From the NCBI RefSeq assembly GCF_000758705.1, contig NZ_CP009287.1, positions 868,001 to 932,000 on the forward strand: a stretch of 64,000 bases of DNA. Reading direction: 5' to 3'. The notes below the pieces were generated by a model that worked only from the letters and a program-made list of their open reading frames with translations, did no database searches and had not been told where the DNA came from. Each line of letters opens with the position of its first letter. The first letter of the stretch is position 1. Both the position numbers and the translations under genes were made by a program. This stretch comes from Paenibacillus graminis (GTDB taxonomy: Bacteria; Bacillota; Bacilli; Paenibacillales; Paenibacillaceae). This document shows positions 34,074-43,129 of the stretch, piece by piece.

Positions 34074-34403
34074 TTATTTTCATCATCCTTTACTTTACTG
34101 CTCCTATATTGTCCGTCAGCCGGGTTTTTGGCGTCAACTACGCCTAACACCTCCATAACTATTAAATTTCTTTTGACGGAAATATACAAGCAGGGCGGCA
34201 TTAAAGATCAGCATTCCAGTAATCAGCCTGGTATCCATTCTGGTTAATTCTTTGGAGGCTGCCTCAATACCTGTTCATCGCTAATGACGGGGTCAATGAA
34301 GCGTTCAACTTCCTTCCGAAAGGGCAGATTCCAATATCCCCCATTTCCCGCTATACTGAAATAACCTTTTATAACATGAAGCAAATAGTTGAGGAGAGAT
34401 TAA
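34074..34403. other. Intergenic region with a small coding remnant
   Basis: Promoter side of the regulator gene (minus) and of the lipoprotein gene (plus). On the minus strand at 34134-34331 there is a decayed reading frame, listed separately. Otherwise nothing recognised. Confidence 0.4.
34134..34331 (-). pseudogene. Membrane-protein C-terminal remnant, unidentified
   Basis: On the minus strand LPFRKEVERFIDPVISDEQV runs into a frameshift, then EAASKELTRMDTRLITGMLI and FNAALLVYFRQKKFNSYGGV continue to a stop at 34136. The last piece is a membrane helix with a basic tail. Family unknown. Confidence 0.3.
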
Positions 34404-35177
34404 ATGAAATCACAAATTAAGTGTGTGCTTCTTATGTTTCTGTTAAGTAGTTCAATAACTGCGTGTTCCACCAATAAAAGTAGTTTAAACCTAAATAATT
34501 ACAATAGCTCAAGCAGTAATAAAATTTCTGACACCAGTGCTCCAACAATTACTTCTTCTGCCCATATTACTCCTTCTGAAAGTAAACCTGAGAACAATAA
34601 GAGTTTAGCAATGGAAGCATATAAGATAGTATTGCAAAATAAGATTGAATTCTACAGCATAGAAACTAAGAAAAAGGTATATTTGAATGATTTTTTAACT
34701 AATAACGAGATTTATGGAACTGCATCTAAAATTAATCACTTTGCCGTGCTTGACATGGATGGTGACAAAATACCTGAAGTTGTTCTTGGATTAACAATAG
34801 ATGAGAATCCAAATTTTGTTGAAGTCCTGCATTATATGAACGGTGAAGTCTATGGCTACTTTTTTGGAAACGACCAGTTAAGTGATCTTAAAACTGACGG
34901 AACATTTAGATGGTTAAGCGGCGGGTTAACTTACAACGGATATGGAAAATTAAGATTCCAAACCCATTCCTGTGAAATTGACAATTTAGCTTATCATGAA
35001 TCAAGTGCTACTGATGAATCATTCACCACATTCGCCATAGCATACTACATCAATAATAAACTAGTTACTGAAGATTCATATAAAGCTTTTGTTAAAGAAG
35101 AAGATGTTAAAAGGGATGTAACGTGGTATGAATTTTCTCAAGAGAATATATCAACAGTGACTTCAAAAACAAGATAG
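34404..35177 (+). CDS. Putative lipoprotein of unknown function
   Basis: 257 residues; ATG 34404 has GAGGAGAG upstream. Seen: signal sequence with lipobox SITAC (Cys at residue 21), a Ser/Asn/Thr-rich linker to about residue 65, then a compact domain with HFAVLDMDGDKIPEVVLGL (about 112-130), a DxDGD calcium-type loop as in VCBS/FG-GAP-like surface proteins, and VLHYMNGEVYGYFF. AT-rich. No recognised family; probably an exported solute- or polymer-binding protein. Stands alone. Confidence 0.7.
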   Translation: MKSQIKCVLLMFLLSSSITACSTNKSSLNLNNYNSSSSNKISDTSAPTITSSAHITPSESKPENNKSLAMEAYKIVLQNKIEFYSIETKKKVYLNDFLTNNEIYGTASKINHFAVLDMDGDKIPEVVLGLTIDENPNFVEVLHYMNGEVYGYFFGNDQLSDLKTDGTFRWLSGGLTYNGYGKLRFQTHSCEIDNLAYHESSATDESFTTFAIAYYINNKLVTEDSYKAFVKEEDVKRDVTWYEFSQENISTVTSKTR

Positions 35178-35346
35178 TGATATTACGTGATATATAACAA
35201 TGAGAAAACTTTTTATAGAATATTTAAATGGATATGCTGAGTTTGAATAAAAATGATGAAGTAAAAGCATTACGCGTATCTGACTCTTTTACGGGACTTT
35301 CTATACCTGTAGGATAGTAGAATCTCTTAGAGGGGAGCAAAACAGC

Positions 35347-35769
35347 GTGTTCATAGTAAACGTAGAAGGTGCAATCTGTAGAGATGATAAATGGCTTATG
35401 ATTACACGAAGCACCAAAGAAGAACATGCGGGAGGTACTCTGTCTCTTGTAGGAGGAAAAGTTGATGTTGAAGGTAACACACTCGAAATCCTGGAACGGA
35501 CTGTAAAGCGTGAACTGTATGAAGAAGTGGGCATCGAGATAAAAGATACTGTTATTTTTGCATATAGCTCCTCCTTTGTAACAGATGATGGACGCAACGT
35601 TATAAATATGGTCTTCCTATGCGAATATGACAGCGGTACAGCACATAGCAAAAGTCCAGATGAAGTTGAAGCCGTACATTGGATGACCTACGATGAAATA
35701 ATGAATCACCCTAAGGCTCCTCCTTGGACAAAAGAGAGTATTAGAAGAGTAGCGTTAGCAAGGATATAA
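35347..35769 (+). CDS. Nudix hydrolase
   Basis: 140 residues from GTG 35347 with AGGGGAG nine bases upstream. Seen: the Nudix box from GGKVDVEGN (residues about 36-44) through RTVKRELYEEVGIE (about 50-63), giving the G-x5-E-x7-REUxEExGU pattern with slight variation. Hydrolyses a nucleoside diphosphate linked to another moiety; substrate unknown. Monocistronic and AT-rich. Confidence 0.88.
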   Translation: MFIVNVEGAICRDDKWLMITRSTKEEHAGGTLSLVGGKVDVEGNTLEILERTVKRELYEEVGIEIKDTVIFAYSSSFVTDDGRNVINMVFLCEYDSGTAHSKSPDEVEAVHWMTYDEIMNHPKAPPWTKESIRRVALARI

Positions 35770-35872
35770 AAATAATGATGAAAAATGTTTATGTTGTGCA
35801 ACATTGCAAAATCCCTTCACTTTGAACATAGAGCCAATTATTTGATAATCCAATAGTTATAAGGTGATTATA

Positions 35873-36457
35873 TTGTTCATTGAAACAAACAGGCTGATCA
35901 TCCGTGACCTTATAGAGCAAGACGCGGAGGCGTTACTTGAAATAAAATACGACAAGCAGGTAATGAAGTACCATCCGGCATTCTTTGGTGAAAACGCAAC
36001 TATTGATTTTATTAAAGTTGTCATTGCGTTCTTTCAGAGCATAAAAGAAAGAGGTGTTATTTACGACGAGAAATATCCTGAACGAGGTTGCTTATCTGCT
36101 GTATGTTTAAAAGACTCCGGCGTAGTTATCGGTGTAATTACGTTTAACCAGCATACACATGTAAACGAATGGCATGTAGGATGGTATTTTTTAAGCCGAT
36201 ATACCGGCCAGGGTTACGCATCTGAAGCAGGCGCAGCGGCTTCCGATTATTTTCTTGAAGCAATATCGCTGGATTATATTTCGGCTGATGTGCGTGATGA
36301 CAACCCCGCTTCGTTTAGAACCGCACAAAAAAGCGGGTTTAAGTTGATAGAAAAACGAATAGGTTTTGATTATGATAACCCTGATTGCAATGTAGAGGAT
36401 GTTGGTTCATGCAGTTATTACTTCCAGAAACTCAATAAGAATAAAACCAGGGCATAA
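35873..36457 (+). CDS. GNAT-family N-acetyltransferase
   Basis: 194 residues from TTG 35873 (MFIETNRLIIRDL); GTG 35864 is in frame but lies inside the AAGGTGA ribosome site. Seen: the RimJ/RimL-like layout IETNRLIIRDLIEQDAEALLE, acceptor strand HVGWYFLSRYTGQGYASEAG (CoA-binding Q/R-x-x-G-x-G/A at about 124-135) and DNPASFRTAQKSGF. Probably acetylates a small molecule or N-terminal amino group. Confidence 0.85.
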   Translation: MFIETNRLIIRDLIEQDAEALLEIKYDKQVMKYHPAFFGENATIDFIKVVIAFFQSIKERGVIYDEKYPERGCLSAVCLKDSGVVIGVITFNQHTHVNEWHVGWYFLSRYTGQGYASEAGAAASDYFLEAISLDYISADVRDDNPASFRTAQKSGFKLIEKRIGFDYDNPDCNVEDVGSCSYYFQKLNKNKTRA

Positions 36458-36760
36458 GGTGAAAAAATGTCACGGAGTCCGTTAAAGAGAGGACCAGAGC
36501 GATACACGCCCTGGTCCTCATTCGTATCAAGTAAGCAGCACGTCCTTGGAAGTTTAACTGCATCAGAGTTTTCTATTGCTCGAACTTGCATGAACAAAGA
36601 GACCTTTCCGTATTTTTTAGAAAGTGCAATGCTTGCGATTTTCACCTTTTCAAGGCAGGAGTCGGTTTCAAGGTATTCGTAGCAGTTCACCGACTATTTA
36701 AAAAAGTCACCAAGATATGGTATGATTTGGTTGGCATTATTTTTGTATGGAGGACACGGT
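36458..36760. other. Intergenic region before the ATP-grasp gene
   Basis: A hairpin GAGGACCAG/CTGGTCCTC at about 36489-36519 has no U tract. TATGAT at 36721-36726 with TTAAAA 17 bp upstream is a weak promoter for the ATP-grasp gene. Frames here (36418-36690 minus, 36467-36682 plus) show no motif or ribosome site. Confidence 0.45.
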
Positions 36761-37666
36761 ATGAAGATCCTATTTTGTTCTGACCCCTTGGATAGCAAGG
36801 TTATTGATCAAGAATATGAACAGGAATACAAATGTGCTCGAAATCTAGGGATGGATGTCCATATGATTTCACTGGAGTCTGTTTTGGATGGAGAGCTAGC
36901 GAAGGCGGTTAAGCGGATTCCAACATTTGAAACCATGGAGAGATTCATCTATAGGGGATGGATGCTAAAGCCAAAAGATTATGAAAAGTTATATAACGCA
37001 CTGCAACAGAAAAACGCAGTCTTAATCAATTCTCCTACGGAATATAGAAATGGGCACTATTTTCCTTATTCTTATGAAGCCATTAAAAAAACAACCCCGC
37101 AGAGTATTTGGCTCGGAATTGAAGAGCTTTCAAATGGTTTCGACCTTCTGTTTGAGAAGATACATATATTCCAAAACAAACCGATCCTAGTTAAGGATTA
37201 CGTAAAGTCTAGAAAGCATGAATGGGAAGAGGCTTGCTATATACCCGATGCTTCCGACCGGCAAAAAGTTCAAACGGTTCTTCGAAACTTTATTGATCGC
37301 CAGGGCCCGGAGCTTAACGGCGGTATAGTGGTTCGTGAGTTTATTCAACTGGAGCAGCTCGCCAATCATCCTAAAAGCGCCATGCCTTTATCGAATGAGT
37401 ACCGGTTGTTTTTCCTTCATCACAAGCTGATTCAGTGTATGGGGTACTGGGATGAAGTTGTCTACCAACAAGAGATTCCTAAACTTGATTCGTTTATAGA
37501 TTTAGCAAAAGGTGTAGCTAGTCCGTTTTTTACGATGGATATTGCCAAAACCCCAAACGGAGAATGGACGATTATAGAAATAGGGGACGGGCAAGTCTCA
37601 GGACTTCCGAGTCATGCGGATCTGGAACAGTTTTATAAATCGATAATGGAATTAGAGGTCAACTGA
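36761..37666 (+). CDS. ATP-grasp domain protein (R2K-like)
   Basis: 301 residues from ATG 36761 with GGAGGA upstream. Seen: N-terminal MKILFCSDPLDSK, substrate region INSPTEYRNGHYFPYSYEAI, ATP-grasp lid KPILVKDYVKSRKHEW, and metal/phosphate region VREFIQLEQL with the late EWTIIEIGDGQVSGLP (Glu and Asp). This agrees with the R2K group of ATP-grasp proteins, often found beside phage- or toxin-linked genes, which probably ligate amino groups. Substrate unknown. AT-rich. Confidence 0.75.
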   Translation: MKILFCSDPLDSKVIDQEYEQEYKCARNLGMDVHMISLESVLDGELAKAVKRIPTFETMERFIYRGWMLKPKDYEKLYNALQQKNAVLINSPTEYRNGHYFPYSYEAIKKTTPQSIWLGIEELSNGFDLLFEKIHIFQNKPILVKDYVKSRKHEWEEACYIPDASDRQKVQTVLRNFIDRQGPELNGGIVVREFIQLEQLANHPKSAMPLSNEYRLFFLHHKLIQCMGYWDEVVYQQEIPKLDSFIDLAKGVASPFFTMDIAKTPNGEWTIIEIGDGQVSGLPSHADLEQFYKSIMELEVN

Positions 37667-38085
37667 ACACAGTGGATTTTACCATTGGTATATGATTATT
37701 TGTTCCTGATGCGATATGGGATTCACGGAACCAGTCATATACTGATCAAACTGGAAGCTATATTAATACATCGTTTTCAGAAAGTCTGAATTACGAAGAT
37801 ATCTCCTCATCTGCCGTATTAACCCCGTAGCGTACCCGCTTCCCCAGAAAACGGATTTTGGAAAGTGAATACTCCATTTTGTCCCCAAGCAGAGTAACAC
37901 GGACTCGATAGGAATCGTTCTCCATATCGTACTCAACGTTTTTTTTAAAGCTGGAGAAGGCGTACATGATACGAGACAACCGCGCCCGGCCAGGTTGGTT
38001 TTATCGGCGGCAGTATGGGGGATATATCCGTAGTCGTAAAAGGAAAGGATAGTCTAGAGAGCAAAGATTCTTACTACTCATATTT
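37667..38085. other. Intergenic region with a WYL-domain-like fragment
   Basis: Contains the WYL-like C-terminal fragment on the minus strand (37791-37997). Otherwise no gene seen; the boundary to the GC-rich kinase gene is near 38090. Confidence 0.45.
37791..37997 (-). pseudogene. C-terminal fragment resembling a WYL-domain regulator
   Basis: The frame reads ARLSRIMYAFSSFKKNVEYD, then NDSYRVRVTLLGDKMEYSLS, then KIRFLGKRVRYG. In WYL regulators the C-terminal extension has the same order: a helix with AFS--kk, a strand with D--Y-v-v, and an end like iLS-IRFLGkRV-V. No N-terminal HTH or WYL core is seen upstream, so this is a remnant if the assignment is right. Confidence 0.35.
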
Positions 38086-39435
38086 TCAAGTGTTCCGAAT
38101 AGTCCCTGGGAACTTGATTGTAACCACCCCACCAGAATCGCAGTTGTGCAGTTCTAGTTGTCCTGCGTGCGTTTTTGCTACTTGTGCTGCAAACCAAAGG
38201 CCAAGGCCATGGTGTCCATCGGCGCCACGCGCTGCATCACCACGCCATAGGCGCTCTGTTGCATGGTGTGACGCCGCCTTGCTAAAGCCGGGGCCTTCAT
38301 CACACACAGTGACTTGCCAGCCGCCATCTACCATGCTGCCTGCCAAATACACGTTTCCACCCGCCGGTGTATGCTCGATGGCATTCTGCACCACATTACC
38401 GAGGGCGCGAAGTAAATGGTCTTTCTGAATGCTCGCAGCACCCTCCAGGCCGTTTTGGGTTTGCAGGCAAACCCTCGTGGCTTCTGCAATGGCCATTGTG
38501 CTCTGGCAAAGCTCGTCCAACATGGCGGGCAGGCTGGTGTTTTCAAATGCCTCATCTGCACCGGCGGAGGTTTCCAGCAGGCTGGCAACATACTGCTTGG
38601 CCCGGTCGTTGCTTGCCGCAATGGTTTCCACCATTCTGCGGCTGCTCTCAGGAAGTTCTTCATCCAGCAGAAGTTCGGCGTTGCCTCCCACCAGGGTGAG
38701 CGGGGTTTTTAAATCATGCGCGAGTGCTGCTATTTCCGCCTCGCGTTCTTGCTGTGCCGCCCATTGGGAGGACAAGGAGCTGTACAATGCCTCCCGCATA
38801 TGCTCCATAGCACCGAGCGCCTGGTCGTACTCCCGTATACCCGCGTGGGGAATTGCGAAATCCAGTTCCTGCGCGCCTACCTTCTCGCTCACCTCGCTGA
38901 ACAGCTTCAGCTTGGCGGCGAGGCGCCGGCGGAGCCACAGGGTGTTAAACAGCAGACAAAGCACCAACGCTACACCAAGTGTGGCCAGCCCCAGGTATTC
39001 AGCGGGGGGCAGGATGCCACGCAGCACAGGGTTGACAAACTCTGCCCTGTAATGCCAGCGAAAGATTACGGTGCTTCCATCCGCGTAGGTGTGCCGCGAA
39101 ACATCTATGTTGTGGGCGTCCTCCTGTAAAAAACCGGCCAGGACTTCCAGCTTCTTTTCCTCTACGTTGCTTTCCAACACTTCGCCGTTCCGGCCAAACA
39201 AAGCGTACTCGGCCAGGAAATCGTCACCAGGAGAAACAAAAGTTTTTGGCTCTCCGGCCAGCATTTGCTCCACCTGTTGGTTGGAGACGGCTCCCTGGTA
39301 AGTAATGCCTGTGTTTTGAAACCTCACCATGACGGCATACCATGCCAGGCAGCATAACAGCATACAGCCAAGCATAACTATGGCAAAGCGCAAAAGCACA
39401 AAGGAAAGGCTTACAGAACGATGTCTTTTCGCCAT
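38086..39435 (-). CDS. Sensor histidine kinase of the lantibiotic-resistance block (SpaK/CprK-like)
   Basis: 449 residues from ATG 39435 (a TTG 39453 start would add six residues). Seen: first membrane helix about 13-35, an outer domain of about 125 residues, second helix about 160-180 (YLGLATLGVALVLCLLFNTL), phospho-acceptor ALAHDLKTPLTLVGG (His about 246), N box LGNVVQNAIEHTP, G boxes CDEGPGF and GLGLWFAAQV. It overlaps the regulator gene. A SpaK/NisK/CprK-like kinase responds to lantibiotics. Its GC content is clearly higher than that of the ABC genes upstream in the same block. Confidence 0.85.
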   Translation of the reverse strand: MAKRHRSVSLSFVLLRFAIVMLGCMLLCCLAWYAVMVRFQNTGITYQGAVSNQQVEQMLAGEPKTFVSPGDDFLAEYALFGRNGEVLESNVEEKKLEVLAGFLQEDAHNIDVSRHTYADGSTVIFRWHYRAEFVNPVLRGILPPAEYLGLATLGVALVLCLLFNTLWLRRRLAAKLKLFSEVSEKVGAQELDFAIPHAGIREYDQALGAMEHMREALYSSLSSQWAAQQEREAEIAALAHDLKTPLTLVGGNAELLLDEELPESSRRMVETIAASNDRAKQYVASLLETSAGADEAFENTSLPAMLDELCQSTMAIAEATRVCLQTQNGLEGAASIQKDHLLRALGNVVQNAIEHTPAGGNVYLAGSMVDGGWQVTVCDEGPGFSKAASHHATERLWRGDAARGADGHHGLGLWFAAQVAKTHAGQLELHNCDSGGVVTIKFPGTIRNT

Positions 39436-40085
39436 TTGTAGCCCACCCCCCAAACGGTTTCTACGGGGCTGAGGCCACCTGCTTTCAGCTTGGCGCGGAT
39501 ATTTTTGATGTGCTCCGCAATGGCCGACGAATCGCCCTCGGCATCAAAGCCGAAAACCGCTTCGTATAATTGTTCTTTGGTAAACACCTGTCCGGCGTGC
39601 AGGGCCAGGTGCTCACAGATGGCGTATTCGCCCTTGGTAAAGGGCAGTATGTGTTCGCCCGCGATGGCCACTTTTGCCTGCATATCAAAGCGCACACCGC
39701 CTCGGCTAAGGGTAGAGGTCGGCTGGCGCACCTCCCGCCGCAGATGGGCGTTTACCCGTGCGCGCAGCTCCGCAATACTGAATGGCTTTTTTATGTAATC
39801 ATCGGCGCCCAGGCCAAAGCCCTGTACAAGGGCCGCATCTTCCGCCTTGGCGGTTAAGAACAGGATGGGGCAATCCACTTCGGCACGGATACGGCTGCAA
39901 AGGGAAAAGCCATCCTCGCCGGGCATCATCACATCGAGCAGCAGAAGATCGTACAGCTGGCACCGGGCGGGCTGCACGGCAGCGGCATCTGCTTCGGTGT
40001 CTACCTGGTGGCCGTCCTTTTCCAGGGCGGCGCGCACCAGGGCCAGCATATCAAGGTCATCATCGACCACTAACAGTTTCGGCAT
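39411..40085 (-). CDS. OmpR-family response regulator of the lantibiotic-resistance block
   Basis: 224 residues. Seen: receiver with VDDD (residues 7-10), phospho-Asp in LLLLDVMMPGEDGF (about 52) and YIKKPFSIAELRARV; DNA-binding winged helix FTKGEYAICEHLALHAGQVF ... SSAIAEHIKNIRAKLKAGG ... VWGVGYKW. This is the SpaR/NisR/CprR type. GC-rich like its kinase. It begins 18 bp after the last permease gene, consistent with one transcript. Confidence 0.9.
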   Translation of the reverse strand: MPKLLVVDDDLDMLALVRAALEKDGHQVDTEADAAAVQPARCQLYDLLLLDVMMPGEDGFSLCSRIRAEVDCPILFLTAKAEDAALVQGFGLGADDYIKKPFSIAELRARVNAHLRREVRQPTSTLSRGGVRFDMQAKVAIAGEHILPFTKGEYAICEHLALHAGQVFTKEQLYEAVFGFDAEGDSSAIAEHIKNIRAKLKAGGLSPVETVWGVGYKWRKDIVL

Positions 40086-40102
40086 AGTCTATCATCCTTG
40101 TT

Positions 40103-40834
40103 TTATTCTTGTATGACTTTACCTTCCCATCTACTAAACCATAGTAGTGACAGAACCAGAACAATCAAAGTGATAATAATCAGAGAAATAATTCCAGGGA
40201 AAACAGGTGTACTTGAAAAGCCAAAATCATTTTCCAAAAACCGAACACCCCATTCCCAAGGAATGATCGGCCAGATTTTATCACCCATCGCATTTTCAAA
40301 GTAACCTGCAAAAATTGTACCAGAGATCCCTGACAAAACAGAAATACTTGAACCAAACCGAAAAGCAATCGGAACGTGTAATAAATATAAAAATAAGTTG
40401 CTAAACAAAAATATATAAAATATGACAAAATATGAACCGAAGTGTATTATGCTGATATCCAGAAAAAAATGGACTCCAATATAGAAACAAAGTCCATATA
40501 TTATCATACTTATGGCTGAAAGAAACAGTAGAAAGAATAATTTCCCCAGGTATACGCTTCTTCGAGATTCCACTAAACCTAGAGCATTTTGAATATTGCT
40601 AATATTCCTATCTAAATGAATTAAAATGGGCACAACGATACTAACAAAAATCGGATAACCTATTTGTAATATAACGAAAAACAACCTCGCATCAGGAATA
40701 ATATGGTATCCGGCATAAGCGTAATAAACTAAAAATAATGTTGTAACCACGATAGGCAGTAACAAATGCAATAAAATAATTGGAGTTCGTTTGATTTTGG
40801 TAAAGTTGGACAAGAACTCTCTTATAATCGTCAT
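40103..40834 (-). CDS. Lantibiotic-immunity ABC permease (MutG-type)
   Basis: 243 residues, six hydrophobic segments, starting TIIREFLSNFTKIKRTPIIL, where the basic N-terminus precedes the first helix, as in MutG/SpaG/CprC permeases. It overlaps the first permease by 4 bp. AT-rich. Function: moving lantibiotic out of the membrane together with the partner subunits. Confidence 0.78.
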   Translation of the reverse strand: MTIIREFLSNFTKIKRTPIILLHLLLPIVVTTLFLVYYAYAGYHIIPDARLFFVILQIGYPIFVSIVVPILIHLDRNISNIQNALGLVESRRSVYLGKLFFLLFLSAISMIIYGLCFYIGVHFFLDISIIHFGSYFVIFYIFLFSNLFLYLLHVPIAFRFGSSISVLSGISGTIFAGYFENAMGDKIWPIIPWEWGVRFLENDFGFSSTPVFPGIISLIIITLIVLVLSLLWFSRWEGKVIQE

Positions 40835-41592
40835 TTGCGATACACCTGCTTTTCGTACCAGCGCGAAAACAATGCTGAAAGAACCAGCATAGCAAGCGAG
40901 GATATCAATACCAGCAATGAACTTTCTCCTACATTTAAAATGTATCTTGAATCTGCTTCGACTAATAATCCGTTTGGCAAAACTCCAAATAATGTAACCA
41001 TAAACCTCGCGGGCCAGCTATATGGGAAGAACCAAAACAAAGGCGTCAAGGAAAAAAATAAACCACCTGACGCACTGGCGAACAAATTTATGATCACAGA
41101 ACCAACAAATCCGGCTTTTTGATCCAAAAATAAACAGAAAGGGATCTGCCATAATAAAGAGAGCCACAATAAGCAGTATCCTAAAAGATAATATCCGCTA
41201 TGACCCATTGCATCTGAGACACCTGACAATATGCATTCAGAGATAACCGTGATAAATGCGAGCAATAATGATATTATCAAAAGATTAAGTGCTATCAAAA
41301 TTGTTTTAGAAATAAATGTCTTCTTCAAGTCGATGGGCAAACTATAAAGAGTTCGGTATTTGTGTTTTTGATCCTTATTATTCACTAAATGACATAAAAA
41401 CATAATGGACAAAGACGCAATAGGCATACACCAATTGCAAACTATAGAGCTTGAAAAACCACCTAAACCAATACCAATAAATATAAATACCATCGATATT
41501 AAAATTAAAGCTACTGGAATAAATATAATGAGTTTTCTAAATAGGGAGCGTTTAAATTTCAAGTTCTCTGCTTTTAAATAGGTTCGTAACAT
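40831..41592 (-). CDS. Lantibiotic-immunity ABC permease (MutE/EpiE-type)
   Basis: 253 residues, six hydrophobic segments, starting MLRTYLKAENLKFKRSLFRK, the typical opening of MutE/SpaE/EpiE permeases (K-KR-F-RK before the first helix). The start overlaps the ATPase stop by one base. AT-rich. Member of a three-part immunity exporter. Confidence 0.8.
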   Translation of the reverse strand: MLRTYLKAENLKFKRSLFRKLIIFIPVALILISMVFIFIGIGLGGFSSSIVCNWCMPIASLSIMFLCHLVNNKDQKHKYRTLYSLPIDLKKTFISKTILIALNLLIISLLLAFITVISECILSGVSDAMGHSGYYLLGYCLLWLSLLWQIPFCLFLDQKAGFVGSVIINLFASASGGLFFSLTPLFWFFPYSWPARFMVTLFGVLPNGLLVEADSRYILNVGESSLLVLISSLAMLVLSALFSRWYEKQVYRK

Positions 41593-42293
41593 CAGGATTC
41601 GCGCTCCTTTCTGACGATATCCATAAACAGTTGTTCCAGATTTTCATTGGCATCAATTTTGTCTTGATACAGGAGCGATCCATTGTATAGGATCCCTATG
41701 TCATCGGCAACTTGTTGTACTTCGCTTAAAATATGACTTGATATAATTACAGAAATCCCAGACTCCGCAAATGTCCGAATCATTTCCCTTAATTCTTCAA
41801 TACCAAAAGGGTCTAATCCGTTTGTAGGTTCATCTAAGACTAATAATTCGGGGTTATTTAGCAGCGCTAATGCTATACCCAATCTCTGTTTCATTCCTAA
41901 CGAAAAATCAGATGTCTTTTTATTTTTAGTATCCATTAAGTCCATTTTTTGTAAAACTTCATCACATTTATTTGTTGAAATCCCCATAAGAGCCGCCCGC
42001 ACTTTTAAATTTTCAAATGCCGTTAAATTCTCATACAGTGGAGGTGATTCGATTAATGAACCAATATTCAATAAATCTTTTCGGGTCCAAGGGCGATTGT
42101 TGAATAATATTTCACCTGAAGTCGGTCTGATAATTCCTGTAATCATCTTCAATAATGTTGATTTGCCAGCACCATTAGGTCCTAATAAACCGTAGACAGA
42201 ATTTTTTCTTACAGACATATATAAATCTTTTATTGCATATGTCTTTTTGAATTTTTTAGAAACATTATTGGTTTCTATTATGTACTCATACAT
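41592..42293 (-). CDS. Lantibiotic-immunity ABC ATPase (MutF/SpaF/CprA-type)
   Basis: 233 residues from ATG 42293 (MYEYIIETNNVSKKF); GGAGGA lies seven bases upstream, so the long frame from 42398 is not used. Seen: Walker A GPNGAGKSTLLKMITG, signature SDFSLGMKQRLGIALALLNN, Walker B LLVLDEPTNGLDPFGIEELR and switch His in SSHILSEV. The E-loop position carries the region SLIESPPLYENLTAFENL. First gene of the block ATPase-permease-permease-regulator-kinase, which gives resistance to lantibiotics (nisin/bacitracin-like peptides) in relatives. Confidence 0.88.
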   Translation of the reverse strand: MYEYIIETNNVSKKFKKTYAIKDLYMSVRKNSVYGLLGPNGAGKSTLLKMITGIIRPTSGEILFNNRPWTRKDLLNIGSLIESPPLYENLTAFENLKVRAALMGISTNKCDEVLQKMDLMDTKNKKTSDFSLGMKQRLGIALALLNNPELLVLDEPTNGLDPFGIEELREMIRTFAESGISVIISSHILSEVQQVADDIGILYNGSLLYQDKIDANENLEQLFMDIVRKERES

Positions 42294-42448
42294 CTTAAAT
42301 TCCTCCATTTTACATTCCAGTTTGTACACTTTTGATTCGTTCCTGCTATCGTAACAGCCATTTTTAAGGATTTTATAAGGAAGCGGGTGATTACTCAAAA
42401 ATTCATCCGGCCCCCTCTTTTTTGAATTTTTTGGGATATGTATGCCTC

Positions 42449-42597
42449 TCCCGGGGGTATGATATACTTTACTTTAACAAGCTGTAAATGAAGAAGAAGT
42501 AAGGGCATAAACAACTTAGTTTTACTACTTCGGGATAAAGATTTGTCCTGGTATTCATAGAGAGGTTTTGGATATGACAGAGAATTTTTTGCGTTGT
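42449..42597 (+). repeat. Partial duplicate of the dus promoter and start
   Basis: Aligns almost base for base with 47398-47541, from CGGGGGTATGATATACT through TCATAGAGAGGTTTTGGATA to an ATG and the first codons of dus (MTENF). Here the frame reads MTENFLRCPK and stops at TGA 42604-42606, so it is a truncated copy. It retains the -10-like TATACT (42463-42468). Confidence 0.9.
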
Positions 42598-42644
42598 CCT
42601 AAATGAAAAGAAGACACCAGGAAACCTGGTGTCTTCTTTTTTTT
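42598..42644 (+). terminator. 24 bp motif copy 2 and perfect terminator hairpin
   Basis: Motif copy at 42598-42621 (CCTAAATGAA-A-AGAAGACACCAGG). Its last 13 bases AGAAGACACCAGG pair perfectly with CCTGGTGTCTTCT after an AAA loop, followed by seven T. The truncated dus copy therefore ends in a terminator. Confidence 0.9.
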
Positions 42645-43129
42645 ATGCTGATGCAGGATCAGATGTGAAGATGTATTTTCGTAATATATTAAAATCATTC
42701 GTGCATTACCCATATTTAGACTTTCCCTTCCTGTTGTTATTATGAAAGCTATTACAGCAAGTAATTGGCGTTTAAACGCTGCTCAGGAAAGCGCATACAG
42801 TTAACATCTGGAAGGGAAGGGCATCGTTTTGTTACTGCGCAAGACATTTGGCGGATCAGTGTGGTCAGTAGAAGCAGGGCTGCATTCATATGTCAGGGCT
42901 GTAGATAATCGAGGCCTTCTATCCGTCCGCTTTTGTGAATGCGTTTTCAATCTATTGTCTGCTATTTAAGTTCAGAGGGAGGTGTTGTATTGATCGTCAA
43001 TCCAGACATGACATAAACCCAGGAGTAAATATTAAAAAATAGGATATCTGCAACCGAAACAACCTATTAATTGCGATGACTCTAAAACAAGACTTTAGAG
43101 ATTTCCTTAAGAAAAGGAGTCAAACTAAG
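42645..43129. other. Noncoding region upstream of the xylanase
   Basis: About 480 bp with no supported gene. It probably holds the xylanase promoter; no repeat or hairpin of note was seen after the terminator. Confidence 0.45.

Noticed and set aside
36418..36690. Minus-strand 90-residue frame between the GNAT and ATP-grasp genes
   Set aside because: Starts without a ribosome site, overlaps the acetyltransferase 3' end and shows no motif; not counted as a gene.
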